A stretch of 33,561 bases of DNA from Deltaproteobacteria bacterium tcs-42 (GCA_002049545.1 LLYT01000021.1:1-33561); one strand, 5' to 3'. Shown: positions 7,653 to 15,996, counted from the stretch's first letter. The notes: a model not told the origin generated them from the letters alone. Made by a program: numbers and translations.

Positions 7653-8681
7653 TTGAACACAGGAAAAATCGATCTGAAAAGTTTGACTCGGGAACAGCTT
7701 GAAGAATTTCTTTCTCAGCTTGGTAAAGATAAGTATCGGGTCAAGCAGATTCTGCGCTGGATCTATCAGCGTCATGTAACCGATTTTGATCAGATGACCG
7801 ATCTGGCAAAACAGTTCCGCGCTCAACTGGCCGAGCGGGCTTACGTTTCTTCCTGGAAGCCTGAGCTCGTTGAAACCAGTAGCGACGGGACTTGTAAGTA
7901 TTTATTTCGTCTCGAAGATGGTGAATCTGTCGAAGCTGTCAGAATCCCGATGGATGAAGATCGTGCGACTTTATGCATTTCGACTCAGGTTGGTTGTGCC
8001 ATGGGGTGCCAGTTTTGTATGACCGGAACCTTCGGCCTGGCGCGTAATCTGCGACCGGAAGAGATCGTTAATCAGGTTTGTGCCGCACTGCAGGATGGAC
8101 CCATCGGGAATATCGTGCTTATGGGGATGGGTGAACCACTGCATAATCTGGATAATGTGATCACCGCACTGAAAATTTTCTATCTGGATGATGGCCTCGG
8201 CTATGGGACTCGCCGGGTCACTTTATCAACGTGTGGTCTGGTGCCTAAAATTACTGCATTGGGTCAGCAGATAAAAGTCAATCTGGCGGTATCTCTCAAT
8301 GCGACAACGGATGAAGTCCGTAGTCAATTGATGCCGGTTAATCAGCGTTATCCCCTTGATGAATTGATGAGAGCCTGCCGTAACTATGGGCAAGTGACCA
8401 GACAGCGGGTGACTTTTGAATATATTTTGATTGGTGGAATAAATGATTCTCTTGCCGATGCCAGGCGATTGGTGAAACTGTTGCATGGTCTCCGTTGTAA
8501 GGTTAATTTGATCGCCTACAATGAACATGAGGGGGCGGAATTCAAGGCTCCAACTGAAGAATCGATCAAGGCGTTTCAGAGCTATTTATTACAGCGGGAT
8601 ATTGTGGCAACTCTTCGAGCCAGTAAAGGTCAGGATATTTCGGCCGCATGTGGCCAGCTGAAGGGGCAAGTGGAAGCCTGA
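7653..8681 (+). CDS. rlmN: Dual-specificity RNA methyltransferase RlmN
   Basis: Radical-SAM enzyme that methylates C2 of A2503 in 23S rRNA and of A37 in some tRNAs. The 342-aa product has CAMGCQFC (Cys115, Cys119, Cys122) for the 4Fe-4S cluster, GMGEPLHNLDNV, RVTLSTCGLVPKI with the conserved Cys, and Cys333 (SAACGQL), the residue that is methylated in the mechanism. The start is a TTG at 7653 with CGAGGG about six bases before it; an ATG in frame is not available nearby. mtnP follows 36 bases after the stop, so SAM use and the salvage of a SAM by-product may share a transcript. Confidence 0.96.
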   Translation: MNTGKIDLKSLTREQLEEFLSQLGKDKYRVKQILRWIYQRHVTDFDQMTDLAKQFRAQLAERAYVSSWKPELVETSSDGTCKYLFRLEDGESVEAVRIPMDEDRATLCISTQVGCAMGCQFCMTGTFGLARNLRPEEIVNQVCAALQDGPIGNIVLMGMGEPLHNLDNVITALKIFYLDDGLGYGTRRVTLSTCGLVPKITALGQQIKVNLAVSLNATTDEVRSQLMPVNQRYPLDELMRACRNYGQVTRQRVTFEYILIGGINDSLADARRLVKLLHGLRCKVNLIAYNEHEGAEFKAPTEESIKAFQSYLLQRDIVATLRASKGQDISAACGQLKGQVEA

Positions 8682-8717
8682 GATCTATATTTTCTGTGAA
8701 TCTGGAGGAGTAATTCA

Positions 8718-9593
8718 ATGGAACAACCGATTATTGGTGTTATTGGTGGCAGCGGACTCTATGAAATAGAAGGTTTGACCGATGTTCAGGAGGTGACTCT
8801 GGAGACCCCTTTTGGTGCCCCATCAGATGCCTACATCACTGGAAACCTTGGTGATGCACAGCTGGTTTTTCTACCACGTCATGGGCGCGGTCATCGGTTA
8901 CTGCCATCAGAAGTGAATTATCGGGCAAATATCTACGGGATGAAAACCCTCGGGGTTGAGCATATTATTTCGGTCTCAGCTGTTGGTAGTATGAAAGAAG
9001 AGATTGTTCCCGGTCATATTGTTATTCCGGATCAATTTTTAGATCGGACTCAAGGTCAACGCGCCTCGACATTCTTTGGCAATGGTGTGGTTGGCCATGT
9101 TCAATTTGCCGACCCTGTTTGTGCTGACCTGTCTGCTGTTCTGGTTGAATCGGCCCGGGATGTTGGAGCCACTGTTCATCAGGGGGGCACCTATGTTTGT
9201 ATTGAAGGGCCAAACTTTTCAACCCGGGCTGAATCGAATTTATATCGCAGCTGGGGGGTCGATATTATCGGCATGACCAATCTTCCTGAATCTCGCCTGG
9301 CACGTGAAGCTGAGATCTGCTACGGAACGGTTGCTCTGGCAACCGATTATGATTGCTGGCATGACGGGCACGATGATGTTTCTGTCGAGGCAGTCATAGC
9401 GATTATTCAACAGAATGTCGCGACAGCGCGGAGTATTATCAAAACGGCGACCAATATGATCGTCCAGCAGCGACACCAAAGAGATTGCACCTGTGCAGAA
9501 GCGCTCAAGTTTGCCATTATAACAGATAAAAGTATGATCCCATCTGAGACACGCCAGAATCTCGAACCGATCATGGGAAAGTATCTAAGTTGA
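8718..9593 (+). CDS. mtnP: S-methyl-5'-thioadenosine phosphorylase
   Basis: Phosphorolysis of 5'-methylthioadenosine to adenine and 5-methylthioribose 1-phosphate, in purine and methionine salvage. The 291-aa product opens with IGVIGGSGLYEIEG (phosphate-binding loop), has LPRHGRGHRLLPSEVNYRAN, GGTYVCIEGPNFSTRAES, and MTNLPESRLAREAEICYGT, which follows the MTAP pattern (MT then PE) more than purine nucleoside phosphorylase. TGGAGGAG stands nine bases before the ATG. It is followed after 16 bases by a PfkB-family kinase. Confidence 0.93.
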   Translation: MEQPIIGVIGGSGLYEIEGLTDVQEVTLETPFGAPSDAYITGNLGDAQLVFLPRHGRGHRLLPSEVNYRANIYGMKTLGVEHIISVSAVGSMKEEIVPGHIVIPDQFLDRTQGQRASTFFGNGVVGHVQFADPVCADLSAVLVESARDVGATVHQGGTYVCIEGPNFSTRAESNLYRSWGVDIIGMTNLPESRLAREAEICYGTVALATDYDCWHDGHDDVSVEAVIAIIQQNVATARSIIKTATNMIVQQRHQRDCTCAEALKFAIITDKSMIPSETRQNLEPIMGKYLS

Positions 9594-9609
9594 GAAAGGG
9601 AATTGATAA

Positions 9610-10521
9610 ATGAGTATTCTAGTTGTCGGGAGTGTTGCCTTCGATTCAATCAAAACCCCATTTGGTGTGGCAGATGATGTTCTTGGCGGATCAGCCTGTT
9701 ATTTTTCGACCTCAGCCAGTTTTTTTACTGAAGTTAATTTAGTGGCCGTTGTCGGTGACGATTTTCCCCAGAAACACATCGATTTCTTACAAAGCCGTAA
9801 TATTGATCTGGCTGGTCTGCAGAAGAGTCAGGGGGAAACATTCCGTTGGAAGGGGCGTTACGATTACGATTTGAATGAGGCACATACCCTGGAAACTCAT
9901 CTCAATGTTTTTGAATCGTTCCAGCCGGTATTGCCCGAGCACTATCGGGATGCTGAATATGTCTTTCTGGCAAATATAGACCCTGAATTACAACTTGAAG
10001 TTCTCCAGCAGGTTAAAAAACCGAAGTTGGTTGCTTGTGACACGATGAATTTCTGGATTGGAGGGAAAAAAGCGCAACTGATCAAGACTCTTGCCAAGGT
10101 TGATATTCTGGTGATCAACGAGGCTGAAGTGCGGCAGTTGGCGGATGAACCAAATTTGTTAAAGGCGGCCGAAATTGTCCGTAGCTTTGGGCCTCAAACC
10201 CTGGTGGTCAAGCGGGGCGAATATGGGGTATTGATGTTTGGTGAGGGATCAATTTTTTCAGCTCCAGCATTTCCACTCGAAGAGGTTTTTGATCCGACGG
10301 GGGCCGGTGATACTTTTGCCGGCGGATTTATCGGCTATCTGGCTGCGACCAGAAATCTTGACGAAGATAATCTTCGTAAAGCAACCGTTTTTGGTACCGT
10401 CATGGCTTCTTTTACGGTAGAAAAATTCAGCCTTGATCGGCTCAGGGATATTGAATACAAAGAGATTGCTGACCGCTATAAAAAAATCAAACTTCTGACT
10501 GAGTTTGCCGATATTGAATAA
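9610..10521 (+). CDS. PfkB-family carbohydrate/nucleoside kinase
   Basis: A ribokinase-fold kinase of 303 aa. The N-terminal part shows VGSVAFDSI and the substrate-side LGGSACYFS, where most members have GG-N. The C-terminal signature DPTGAGDTFAGGFIGYLA (about residues 229-246) contains the anion hole and catalytic Asp (the D of GAGDTF). VVKRGEYGVLMF is the usual ATP-site strand. The substrate cannot be read from sequence. Its tight linkage to mtnP suggests a nucleoside or a (methylthio)ribose-type sugar, but that is inference. The start has AGAAAGGGA upstream. It ends 51 bases before an unrecognised gene. Confidence 0.88.
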   Translation: MSILVVGSVAFDSIKTPFGVADDVLGGSACYFSTSASFFTEVNLVAVVGDDFPQKHIDFLQSRNIDLAGLQKSQGETFRWKGRYDYDLNEAHTLETHLNVFESFQPVLPEHYRDAEYVFLANIDPELQLEVLQQVKKPKLVACDTMNFWIGGKKAQLIKTLAKVDILVINEAEVRQLADEPNLLKAAEIVRSFGPQTLVVKRGEYGVLMFGEGSIFSAPAFPLEEVFDPTGAGDTFAGGFIGYLAATRNLDEDNLRKATVFGTVMASFTVEKFSLDRLRDIEYKEIADRYKKIKLLTEFADIE

Positions 10522-10572
10522 ATGTGTTCTAATTGACAATCCGGGCTACTTTGGGGGTAAGGGGAGCGTTTC

Positions 10573-11061
10573 ATGTTTATTCAGCACAAACAACTGAAAA
10601 GTCTGAATGTCCCGGCCGCAAAGGTTGTCCATTTGCATGTTGCGTCAAGCCGGGTGCAGTTGGCGTTCGCTGGATATCCTCCGCAGCTGTGTCAGGCGTA
10701 CCTCTTGCAGATTTCAGGTGGGAATAAAGTTCTGATTGTCGTGGCTTTTTACTTGGCTGAGAGTCAGTGTTCAATCTTCTTTGTGCCCAAATTTGGTGAA
10801 TTGCCGAGTGAAGATGCAGAAGCTATGTACGAAGAGGGCTATACTTTTGTAGAATCGATGGGCTTTGTTCTGAACGAAACCGATTTTCATTTGCTTTCAG
10901 AACAAAAAAAGCAGTCATATTGGGCCGCCTTGCCGATCTGTCGACCCCCGCAAAAACAACACGAAGCAAAATCTGAAATCAATCCCAAAATTGATGAAGA
11001 GATGAGGAGGCTTCGTTTGCGCAGTTTGAAGAGTCTGGGCCGTTTTTTTGCGTCAATGTGA
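10573..11061 (+). CDS. Protein of unknown function (162 aa)
   Basis: I do not recognise the family. The protein looks globular in its first 120 residues, with beta-like hydrophobic runs (AKVVHLHVASSRVQLAF, KVLIVVAFYL, CSIFFVPKF). It then has an acidic segment with DAEAMYEEGYTFVESMGFVLNETD and ends in a basic, helical tail (EEMRRLRLRSLKSLGRFFASM). No signal peptide or membrane segment is seen. GGGGAG lies seven bases before the ATG at 10573. It sits 18 bases before a TPR lipoprotein, so the two are probably co-expressed. Codon use and frame look like a true gene. Confidence 0.7.
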   Translation: MFIQHKQLKSLNVPAAKVVHLHVASSRVQLAFAGYPPQLCQAYLLQISGGNKVLIVVAFYLAESQCSIFFVPKFGELPSEDAEAMYEEGYTFVESMGFVLNETDFHLLSEQKKQSYWAALPICRPPQKQHEAKSEINPKIDEEMRRLRLRSLKSLGRFFASM

Positions 11062-11079
11062 TTTTATCTGGAGAAGCAG

Positions 11080-11844
11080 ATGGTACATGTCTTGAAAATA
11101 TTTATACTCATTATGTTGTCCTCTGTTTTTGCTTGTGCACCAGTTAACACTAACGTGGCGCAGGAACACAAACAGTCCGATGTTCATTATAAACTGGCAC
11201 TGGCCCACCTCCAGGGGGGCAATCCGACTCAGGCACTCAAAGAGCTGCTGATAGCGGTCAAGCAGGATCCTCAGAACGGCTCTGTCCAAGTCACTTTAGC
11301 GCAGACTTACCAGCGCAAAAAAGCCTATTCATTGGCAGAAAAACACTATCTGATCGCCCTTGATCTCTCCGACAACGACCCCCGCTATCAAAATAATCTC
11401 GCATCCCTCTATCTCGATATGGAGAAGTGGGACAAGGCTATTCATTATTTTGATCAAGCCTCGAAGAACCTTCTGTTTGTCAACGCCCATGTCGCCGTTG
11501 CCGGCAAGGCGTATGCTTGCTTAAAAAAAATGGATTATCCAGCCGCGCTTGAATTTTCTACCGAAGCAATTAAAATTGCCCCCCGTTATGCCTCAGCTTA
11601 TTTCCTCAAAAGTCAGGTTTATAGTGCTATGGGTTCGGTCAATCAAGAAAAGTTTTATCTGCAACGTACAATTGAGATTGCGCCACAGTTTTTGCGTGCG
11701 CGTTATCAGTTGGCAGAACTGTTGATCGACGAAAACTCTTTTGATGACGCTGCTGCACAGCTGCGCACCATTCTCGAATTTTCACCAACGTCGGAATTGG
11801 GATATAAAGCCAAAGGTCTGTTGAAATCGATAACTGACTCCTGA
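11080..11844 (+). CDS. TPR-repeat lipoprotein (PilF/PilW-like)
   Basis: A 254-aa protein with a lipoprotein signal peptide: a hydrophobic run (IFILIMLSSV) ends at VFAC, so Cys19 would be lipidated. The mature part is a series of tetratricopeptide repeats from about residue 35 to 245 (HYKLALAHLQGGNPTQALKE, AQTYQRKKAYSLAEKHYLIA, NNLASLYLDMEKWDKAIHYF and others). Similar proteins include PilF/PilW, which help assemble the type IV pilus secretin in the outer membrane, but no pilus gene is nearby, so only a scaffold role can be given. GGAG precedes the ATG at 11080 by about eight bases. Confidence 0.82.
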   Translation: MVHVLKIFILIMLSSVFACAPVNTNVAQEHKQSDVHYKLALAHLQGGNPTQALKELLIAVKQDPQNGSVQVTLAQTYQRKKAYSLAEKHYLIALDLSDNDPRYQNNLASLYLDMEKWDKAIHYFDQASKNLLFVNAHVAVAGKAYACLKKMDYPAALEFSTEAIKIAPRYASAYFLKSQVYSAMGSVNQEKFYLQRTIEIAPQFLRARYQLAELLIDENSFDDAAAQLRTILEFSPTSELGYKAKGLLKSITDS

Positions 11845-11933
11845 TTCCAGCCAGGCACAGTTCTTTTCTGAAAATATCATCTGCTTTTAAAATAGCGTTG
11901 TTAAATCAGTTAGTTGAGATTTTATTTGCTCGC

Positions 11934-11961
11934 TTGACAGATGGACCGCGACTGCTACACT
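11934..11961 (+). promoter_or_regulatory. Strong sigma-70 promoter before the response regulator
   Basis: TTGACA (11934-11939), a 16-base spacer and TACACT (11956-11961) match the vegetative consensus closely. The start codon at 11991 lies about 30 bases after the -10, giving a short leader with TGGAGTGG as ribosome binding site. Confidence 0.75.
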
Positions 11962-11990
11962 TGTTAACACAGGCAGTTTGTGGAGTGGCA

Positions 11991-12383
11991 ATGGTAAAGA
12001 TTTTAATCGTTGATGATGAAGAAAATACGCGCATTGGATTAGTCAAACTGCTATGTCGGAATGGCTATCGGGCTGAGGCTGTTGCTAATGGTTTTGAGGC
12101 ACTGAACTATCTTGACAAGAAGAATGTTGATCTGATTATTAGCGATATCAATATGCCCGAAATGAATGGCCTGGTTTTTCTTCGTGAGCTGAATCAATCT
12201 TATCCGGAAATGAAAGTGATCATGATTACCGCCTATGGTCAGGTTGGATCATATTTGAAGGCGATTAACCTGGGTGCGGTAGATTATTTGAATAAGCCGG
12301 TCAAGCTCAGTGACCTTAAGTCTGTTATTGAGAATAAGTTCAATCAGGCAGCTCCGTTGGGGGGATCTGCAAGCGTATCCTGA
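11991..12383 (+). CDS. Stand-alone CheY-like response regulator
   Basis: A 130-aa single receiver domain without output domain. The acidic pocket is in LIVDDEEN (residues 5-12), the phosphoacceptor is Asp52 in ISDINMPEMNG, followed by the conserved ITAYG switch Thr/Ser position and NKPVK with the invariant Lys. Such proteins signal by binding a partner, often a kinase in a phosphorelay or a motor protein. The ATG at 11991 follows TGGAG and fits the promoter just upstream; in-frame extension to 11898 would run through that promoter and is rejected. A UspA gene begins 12 bases later. The receiver-histidine kinase at 13176 is the nearest possible partner. Confidence 0.92.
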   Translation: MVKILIVDDEENTRIGLVKLLCRNGYRAEAVANGFEALNYLDKKNVDLIISDINMPEMNGLVFLRELNQSYPEMKVIMITAYGQVGSYLKAINLGAVDYLNKPVKLSDLKSVIENKFNQAAPLGGSASVS

Positions 12384-12395
12384 CAGGAGGTTATT

Positions 12396-12845
12396 ATGAA
12401 AAATTTTTCTACCGTGTTAGTCGCTGTCGATTTTTCTGATAGCTCAGATAATGCTTTTCAGATGGCACTGTCGATGGCCAGGAGTTTTTCGGCTAAATTG
12501 CTGATATTGCATGTGATCAATGAACCCGTTGATCTGCGTGGGTTCTATGTGCCTCACATTTCGTTTGAAAAGTTGGAAGAAGAGATCGAGGACGGGGCCA
12601 AAAAAATGATGGAAAGTTTTTGCCGGAGGAATATGGTCGATTACGATGATTATGATTGCCTGATCGTTGCCGGACTACCCTATGAACAGATTATTGGTCA
12701 GGCACAAGAGAAGTCTGCAGATTTGATTGTCCTCGGAACCCACGGACGAACAGGTTTAGACCATGTGTTGTTCGGTAGTACGGCAGAAAAAGTGGTACGT
12801 AAATCAAAACTGCCAGTTTTGACTGTCAGTCTGGAAGATTCGTAA
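12396..12845 (+). CDS. Universal stress protein (UspA family)
   Basis: A 149-aa UspA-fold protein. It starts FSTVLVAVDFSDSSDNAFQMA, has AKLLILHVINEP, and ends with the ATP-binding type motif VLGTHGRTGLDHVLFGSTAEKVVRKSKLPVLTV (G-2x-G-9x-G-S/T pattern), so nucleotide binding is likely. Members respond to starvation and stress; the exact role is unknown. AGGAGG lies six bases before the ATG. It forms a unit with the upstream receiver protein and is followed by a strong terminator about 95 bases down. Confidence 0.93.
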   Translation: MKNFSTVLVAVDFSDSSDNAFQMALSMARSFSAKLLILHVINEPVDLRGFYVPHISFEKLEEEIEDGAKKMMESFCRRNMVDYDDYDCLIVAGLPYEQIIGQAQEKSADLIVLGTHGRTGLDHVLFGSTAEKVVRKSKLPVLTVSLEDS

Positions 12846-12940
12846 ATTTGTACCTGTTGCTGATGGCGTCGCACAAAGTTCACTCTGCAGCGTTACGGCG
12901 TTTTTACAGGATCTCCACATAACTGATGTATGCTTTCGCT

Positions 12941-12985
12941 CCTAAAAAAAGCAGCCCCATGGCTGCTTTTTTTAGGTTTTTTTTT
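12941..12985. terminator. Perfect 16-bp terminator hairpin after the UspA gene
   Basis: CCTAAAAAAAGCAGCC (12941-12956) pairs without mismatch to 12961-12976 around a CCAT loop. The A-tract/T-tract arms and the T-run after it would let it work in either direction. It lies in a 330-base gene-free stretch (12846-13175), which also contains a promoter candidate and a long inverted repeat. Confidence 0.88.
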
Positions 12986-13003
12986 ACTCATAATTTTCCT
13001 TGC

Positions 13004-13033
13004 TTGATATAGTTCTGTATTGTCGACTATTCT
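13004..13033 (+). promoter_or_regulatory. Probable promoter of the receiver-kinase gene
   Basis: TTGATA (13004-13009), an 18-base spacer and TATTCT (13028-13033). The expected transcript start, near 13040, is at the beginning of the inverted repeat at 13037-13147, so that repeat would form the 5' leader. Confidence 0.5.
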
Positions 13034-13036
13034 GCT

Positions 13037-13147
13037 CCAGAAGGCTGTCTGACTTTACAAGAATCTACTACGAAACCGTCTGAACGAAGGCAGGTTCTCG
13101 TCCAGTCGATTTCTCGTTACGATCCGCAAAGTCCGACAGCCTCCTGG
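13037..13147 (+). repeat. Long inverted repeat forming a structured leader
   Basis: The 20-base arms at 13037-13056 and 13128-13147 are complementary at 18 of 20 positions, with GGCTGTC/GACAGCC at the core. The 71 bases between them contain a GAAC/GTTC pair (13082-13085 with 13094-13097) and CGAAA/TTTCTCG. The whole would fold as a long-stemmed RNA with internal hairpins just before the kinase gene. It could be a regulatory leader, a small RNA or a miniature mobile element; I do not recognise it as a known family. Confidence 0.6.
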
Positions 13148-13175
13148 ATATATCATCTGCCAAGGGATTGTCTGA

Positions 13176-14378
13176 ATGTCTGAACAGCGAAGCCGATTTT
13201 CTGGTGAAAAAATTCTTATCGTTGATGATGAAGAAGTCATTGTTGAACTGGCGGGGGGGTTGTTAAAAAAAAGTGGTTTTGATGTTTTATCTGCAAATAA
13301 TGGTGAACAATGTTTGCAGATGGTCGCAGAGCATCAGCCCGCTCTCGTTTTACTCGATTACATGATGCCGGTCATGAATGGTTTAGAAGCGCTCAGGCAG
13401 ATTCGTCGTGATTATCCCGATACCTATGTTGTGATGTTTACCGGTAAGGGGGATGAAGAGGTTGCGGTCGAGTTGATGCGCGCTGGTGCTGCAGATTACC
13501 TGCGCAAACCATTTTCCAGAGGTCATTTAGTCAAGCGGATAGACACCGTTTTATCGGTCAGACAAGTTGAGATTGAGAACCGTGAATTGCTCAAAGAGCG
13601 TGAATCTTTACAAAGTGAAATCCAACAATGGAACATGAAACTGGAACAGAGAGTGCGGGAAAAAAGTTTCGAGCTGGAACAGGCACATAAGGAAATAATC
13701 CAATCTGAAAAGTTGGCAGCTCTTGGTCACATCTCAGCAGGGACGGTGCATGAAATCCGTAACCCTTTAAATTCAATTAATTTGTTTGCACAGCTCCTCC
13801 TTACAGCAGACGATATCGGCGAGGAAAATCAAAGTTATGTTTATAAAATTACCCAGGAAGTTGAACGGATTGATGAAATACTGATAAAAATGCTGGCAGC
13901 CAGCCCGGTTGATAATAGTCAACTGAAAGGGGTTAATTTAAGCGAGGTTGTCGACAAAGTCCTCCATAACTATCATCCCAGAATTGAAAAACAGCAGGTA
14001 GAGCTGCAACTCAATATTGATAGAACAGTCCCTTTAATCAAAGCTGATGCTCTTGAGGTCGAAAAAATATTTACCAATCTCATCAGTAACGCCCTTTTTG
14101 AAATGACGGACGGTGGAACCTTGACAATGTCTCTACAGGCTGACGCTGAAAAAATAACAACATCCATTACCGATACTGGCGCTGGGATTCCGGCCGAAAA
14201 CATCCCGCGCATCTTTGACCCATTCTTCACCACGAAAGAAAAGGGAACTGGTTTTGGTCTGTCTGTTGTTATGCAGATTGTGAAAAGTTGTCGTGGCAAA
14301 ATAAAAGTGGATAGCTCTGTCGGTTCGGGAGCTTGTTTTACGATTGAGTTGCCATTATTCCCCGATTCGGTTCATTAA
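13176..14378 (+). CDS. Receiver-histidine kinase (REC-HisKA-HATPase)
   Basis: A 400-aa soluble two-component protein with the receiver in front of the kinase. Receiver: residues 12-125, pocket VDDEE, phosphoacceptor Asp61 (LLDYMMP), Lys in LRKPF. A coiled coil follows (about 130-180, rich in Glu and Gln). HisKA carries His192 in GTVHEIRNPLNS. The ATPase part shows the N box (NLISNALFEM), G1 DTGAGIP, F box FDPFFTTK and G2 GTGFGLSV. No membrane segment is present, so the signal is cytoplasmic or comes through the receiver, for example by phosphotransfer from another kinase. AAGGGA precedes the ATG at 13176. A FAD dehydrogenase gene follows after 22 bases. Confidence 0.93.
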   Translation: MSEQRSRFSGEKILIVDDEEVIVELAGGLLKKSGFDVLSANNGEQCLQMVAEHQPALVLLDYMMPVMNGLEALRQIRRDYPDTYVVMFTGKGDEEVAVELMRAGAADYLRKPFSRGHLVKRIDTVLSVRQVEIENRELLKERESLQSEIQQWNMKLEQRVREKSFELEQAHKEIIQSEKLAALGHISAGTVHEIRNPLNSINLFAQLLLTADDIGEENQSYVYKITQEVERIDEILIKMLAASPVDNSQLKGVNLSEVVDKVLHNYHPRIEKQQVELQLNIDRTVPLIKADALEVEKIFTNLISNALFEMTDGGTLTMSLQADAEKITTSITDTGAGIPAENIPRIFDPFFTTKEKGTGFGLSVVMQIVKSCRGKIKVDSSVGSGACFTIELPLFPDSVH

Positions 14379-14400
14379 CCAGGCGTTTGTTGGACTATCC

Positions 14401-15984
14401 ATGGCTCTGAGGCTCCGTGAAATAGCTCTTCATCTTGAAGAAGTTGAGAGTTTGATACCAGCGAAAATTGCGGCAATTCTCGACTTTGGCAGCCAGAGCA
14501 TTGAGTCGTGGAGAATTGTTCGTAAAGGGATCGATGCGCGGCGTAAGCCAGACGTTCTGCGTGTTTATACGGTTGAATTCTGCTGTGCCGATGAACTTGA
14601 CCTGTTTGAAAAAAACCGTCATGTTGCTACCCTGACAGAGGTCAAAGATGAACCCTCTCTGGCACTCCAGTCGCTTGAAGTAAAACCCGAAGTTCTGGTG
14701 GTCGGCATGGGGCCGGCAGGACTTTTCAGTGCCTTGATTCTGGCTGAAGCGGGGGCACAGGTCAGCTTGATAGAGCGAGGTCGTCCGGTTGCCGAGCGTC
14801 TGCAGGATGTTAATGATTTCTGGTCTGGTGGAGAGCTGAACGGGGAAAGCAATATCCAGTTTGGCGAGGGTGGGGCGGGGACTTTCTCTGATGGTAAACT
14901 GACCAGTCGTTTGACCCATCCAGCGATTCGTTATATTTTGCAACGCCTGGTTGAATTTGGCGCACCAGAGGACATTCTTTGGCAAGCCAAGCCACATATT
15001 GGGTCAGATCGTTTGCGGGGAGTCTTGGTCAATTTTAGAAAGTATCTTCTTGCCCTTGGTGTCAATATTCAATTTTCCAACCGTCTCACGGGGTTCGAGA
15101 TGTTTGATCATCGAATCAGTGCCGGGGTAATCAATGATTCTGAGCGGATAAAATGTGATCAAATGATTCTGGCCTTCGGCCATAGTGCCCGTGATACATA
15201 TCAGATTCTGGCCGATAATCACGTTAAGCTTGAGCAGAAACCCTTTGCGATCGGGTTGCGCGTTGAACATCCCCGTGAATTGATCAACCAGATTCAGTAT
15301 GGCATGCCACGCCATTCACAATTGCCAAGTGCAGATTATCGTTTGTCCTGGAATGACCCCGAGACGCGGCGGGGGATCTATTCTTTCTGTATGTGTCCTG
15401 GAGGGACGGTCGTTAATGCCTCGTCTGAGCCAGGAGGGCTTGTCGTCAACGGAATGAGTGATTTTAATCGTGATGCAGCCAGCTCCAACAGCGCACTGGT
15501 TGTATCAGTCGGTGTCGATGATTTTTCTGCGCCAGACGTGTTGGCTGGAATCAGATTTCAACGCCAGTGGGAACATGCTGCTTATCTGGCCGGCGAGGAG
15601 GGCTGGCGTGCCCCGGCACAACCCCTTTTGGAGTTTCTGAATGGGCGTGGAGGAAGTTTAAATTCCTCCTGTCAGCCTCAAGTGGTCCACACTGATCTGA
15701 ACACTTGTTTGCCGCCTTTTGTCACTCGCAGTCTGCGTCAGGCTTTACCCGCTTTTAATCGACGGATGCGTGGATTTATCGGTCCCGAAGCGACTCTGAT
15801 CGGGGTTGAAACACGCACTTCTGCGCCAGTGAGGATTGTTCGCGATCAACAAGGCGAATCGGTCAGTCATAAGGGCCTGTTTCCGGTGGGTGAAGGTGCC
15901 GGTTACGCTGGCGGAATTATGAGTGCGGCAGTCGATGGAATCAAGGCGGCAACAACGATAATCAAGACTAACAACGGTTTATGA
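14401..15984 (+). CDS. FAD-dependent dehydrogenase, COG2509 family
   Basis: A 527-aa flavoprotein of the uncharacterised COG2509 group. An N-terminal domain of about 90 residues (IVRKGIDARRKPDVLRVYTVEF) precedes the FAD-binding Rossmann motif VVGMGPAGLFSALILAEAGAQVSLIERG. Further family marks are GEGGAGTFSDGKLTSR, CMCPGGTVVNASSEPGG with the conserved Cys pair, and the C-terminal FAD-contacting GEGAGYAGGIMSAAVDGIKAA. Substrate and electron partner are unknown. The ATG at 14401 gives a family-like start; in-frame reading back to 14344 would overlap the kinase gene. The ribosome binding site is weak (TTGGA), which suggests coupling to the upstream gene. Confidence 0.88.
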   Translation: MALRLREIALHLEEVESLIPAKIAAILDFGSQSIESWRIVRKGIDARRKPDVLRVYTVEFCCADELDLFEKNRHVATLTEVKDEPSLALQSLEVKPEVLVVGMGPAGLFSALILAEAGAQVSLIERGRPVAERLQDVNDFWSGGELNGESNIQFGEGGAGTFSDGKLTSRLTHPAIRYILQRLVEFGAPEDILWQAKPHIGSDRLRGVLVNFRKYLLALGVNIQFSNRLTGFEMFDHRISAGVINDSERIKCDQMILAFGHSARDTYQILADNHVKLEQKPFAIGLRVEHPRELINQIQYGMPRHSQLPSADYRLSWNDPETRRGIYSFCMCPGGTVVNASSEPGGLVVNGMSDFNRDAASSNSALVVSVGVDDFSAPDVLAGIRFQRQWEHAAYLAGEEGWRAPAQPLLEFLNGRGGSLNSSCQPQVVHTDLNTCLPPFVTRSLRQALPAFNRRMRGFIGPEATLIGVETRTSAPVRIVRDQQGESVSHKGLFPVGEGAGYAGGIMSAAVDGIKAATTIIKTNNGL

Positions 15985-15996
15985 AAAGAGGATATT

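Noticed and set aside
11898-11990. 31-residue extension of the CheY-like protein
   Set aside because: It would be translated from DNA that holds the TTGACA-16-TACACT promoter, and receivers normally begin just before the ILIVDDE strand.
14395-14997. Reverse-strand open frame of 200 codons opposite the FAD dehydrogenase
   Set aside because: It lies wholly opposite a well supported coding region; composition is that of a complement frame.
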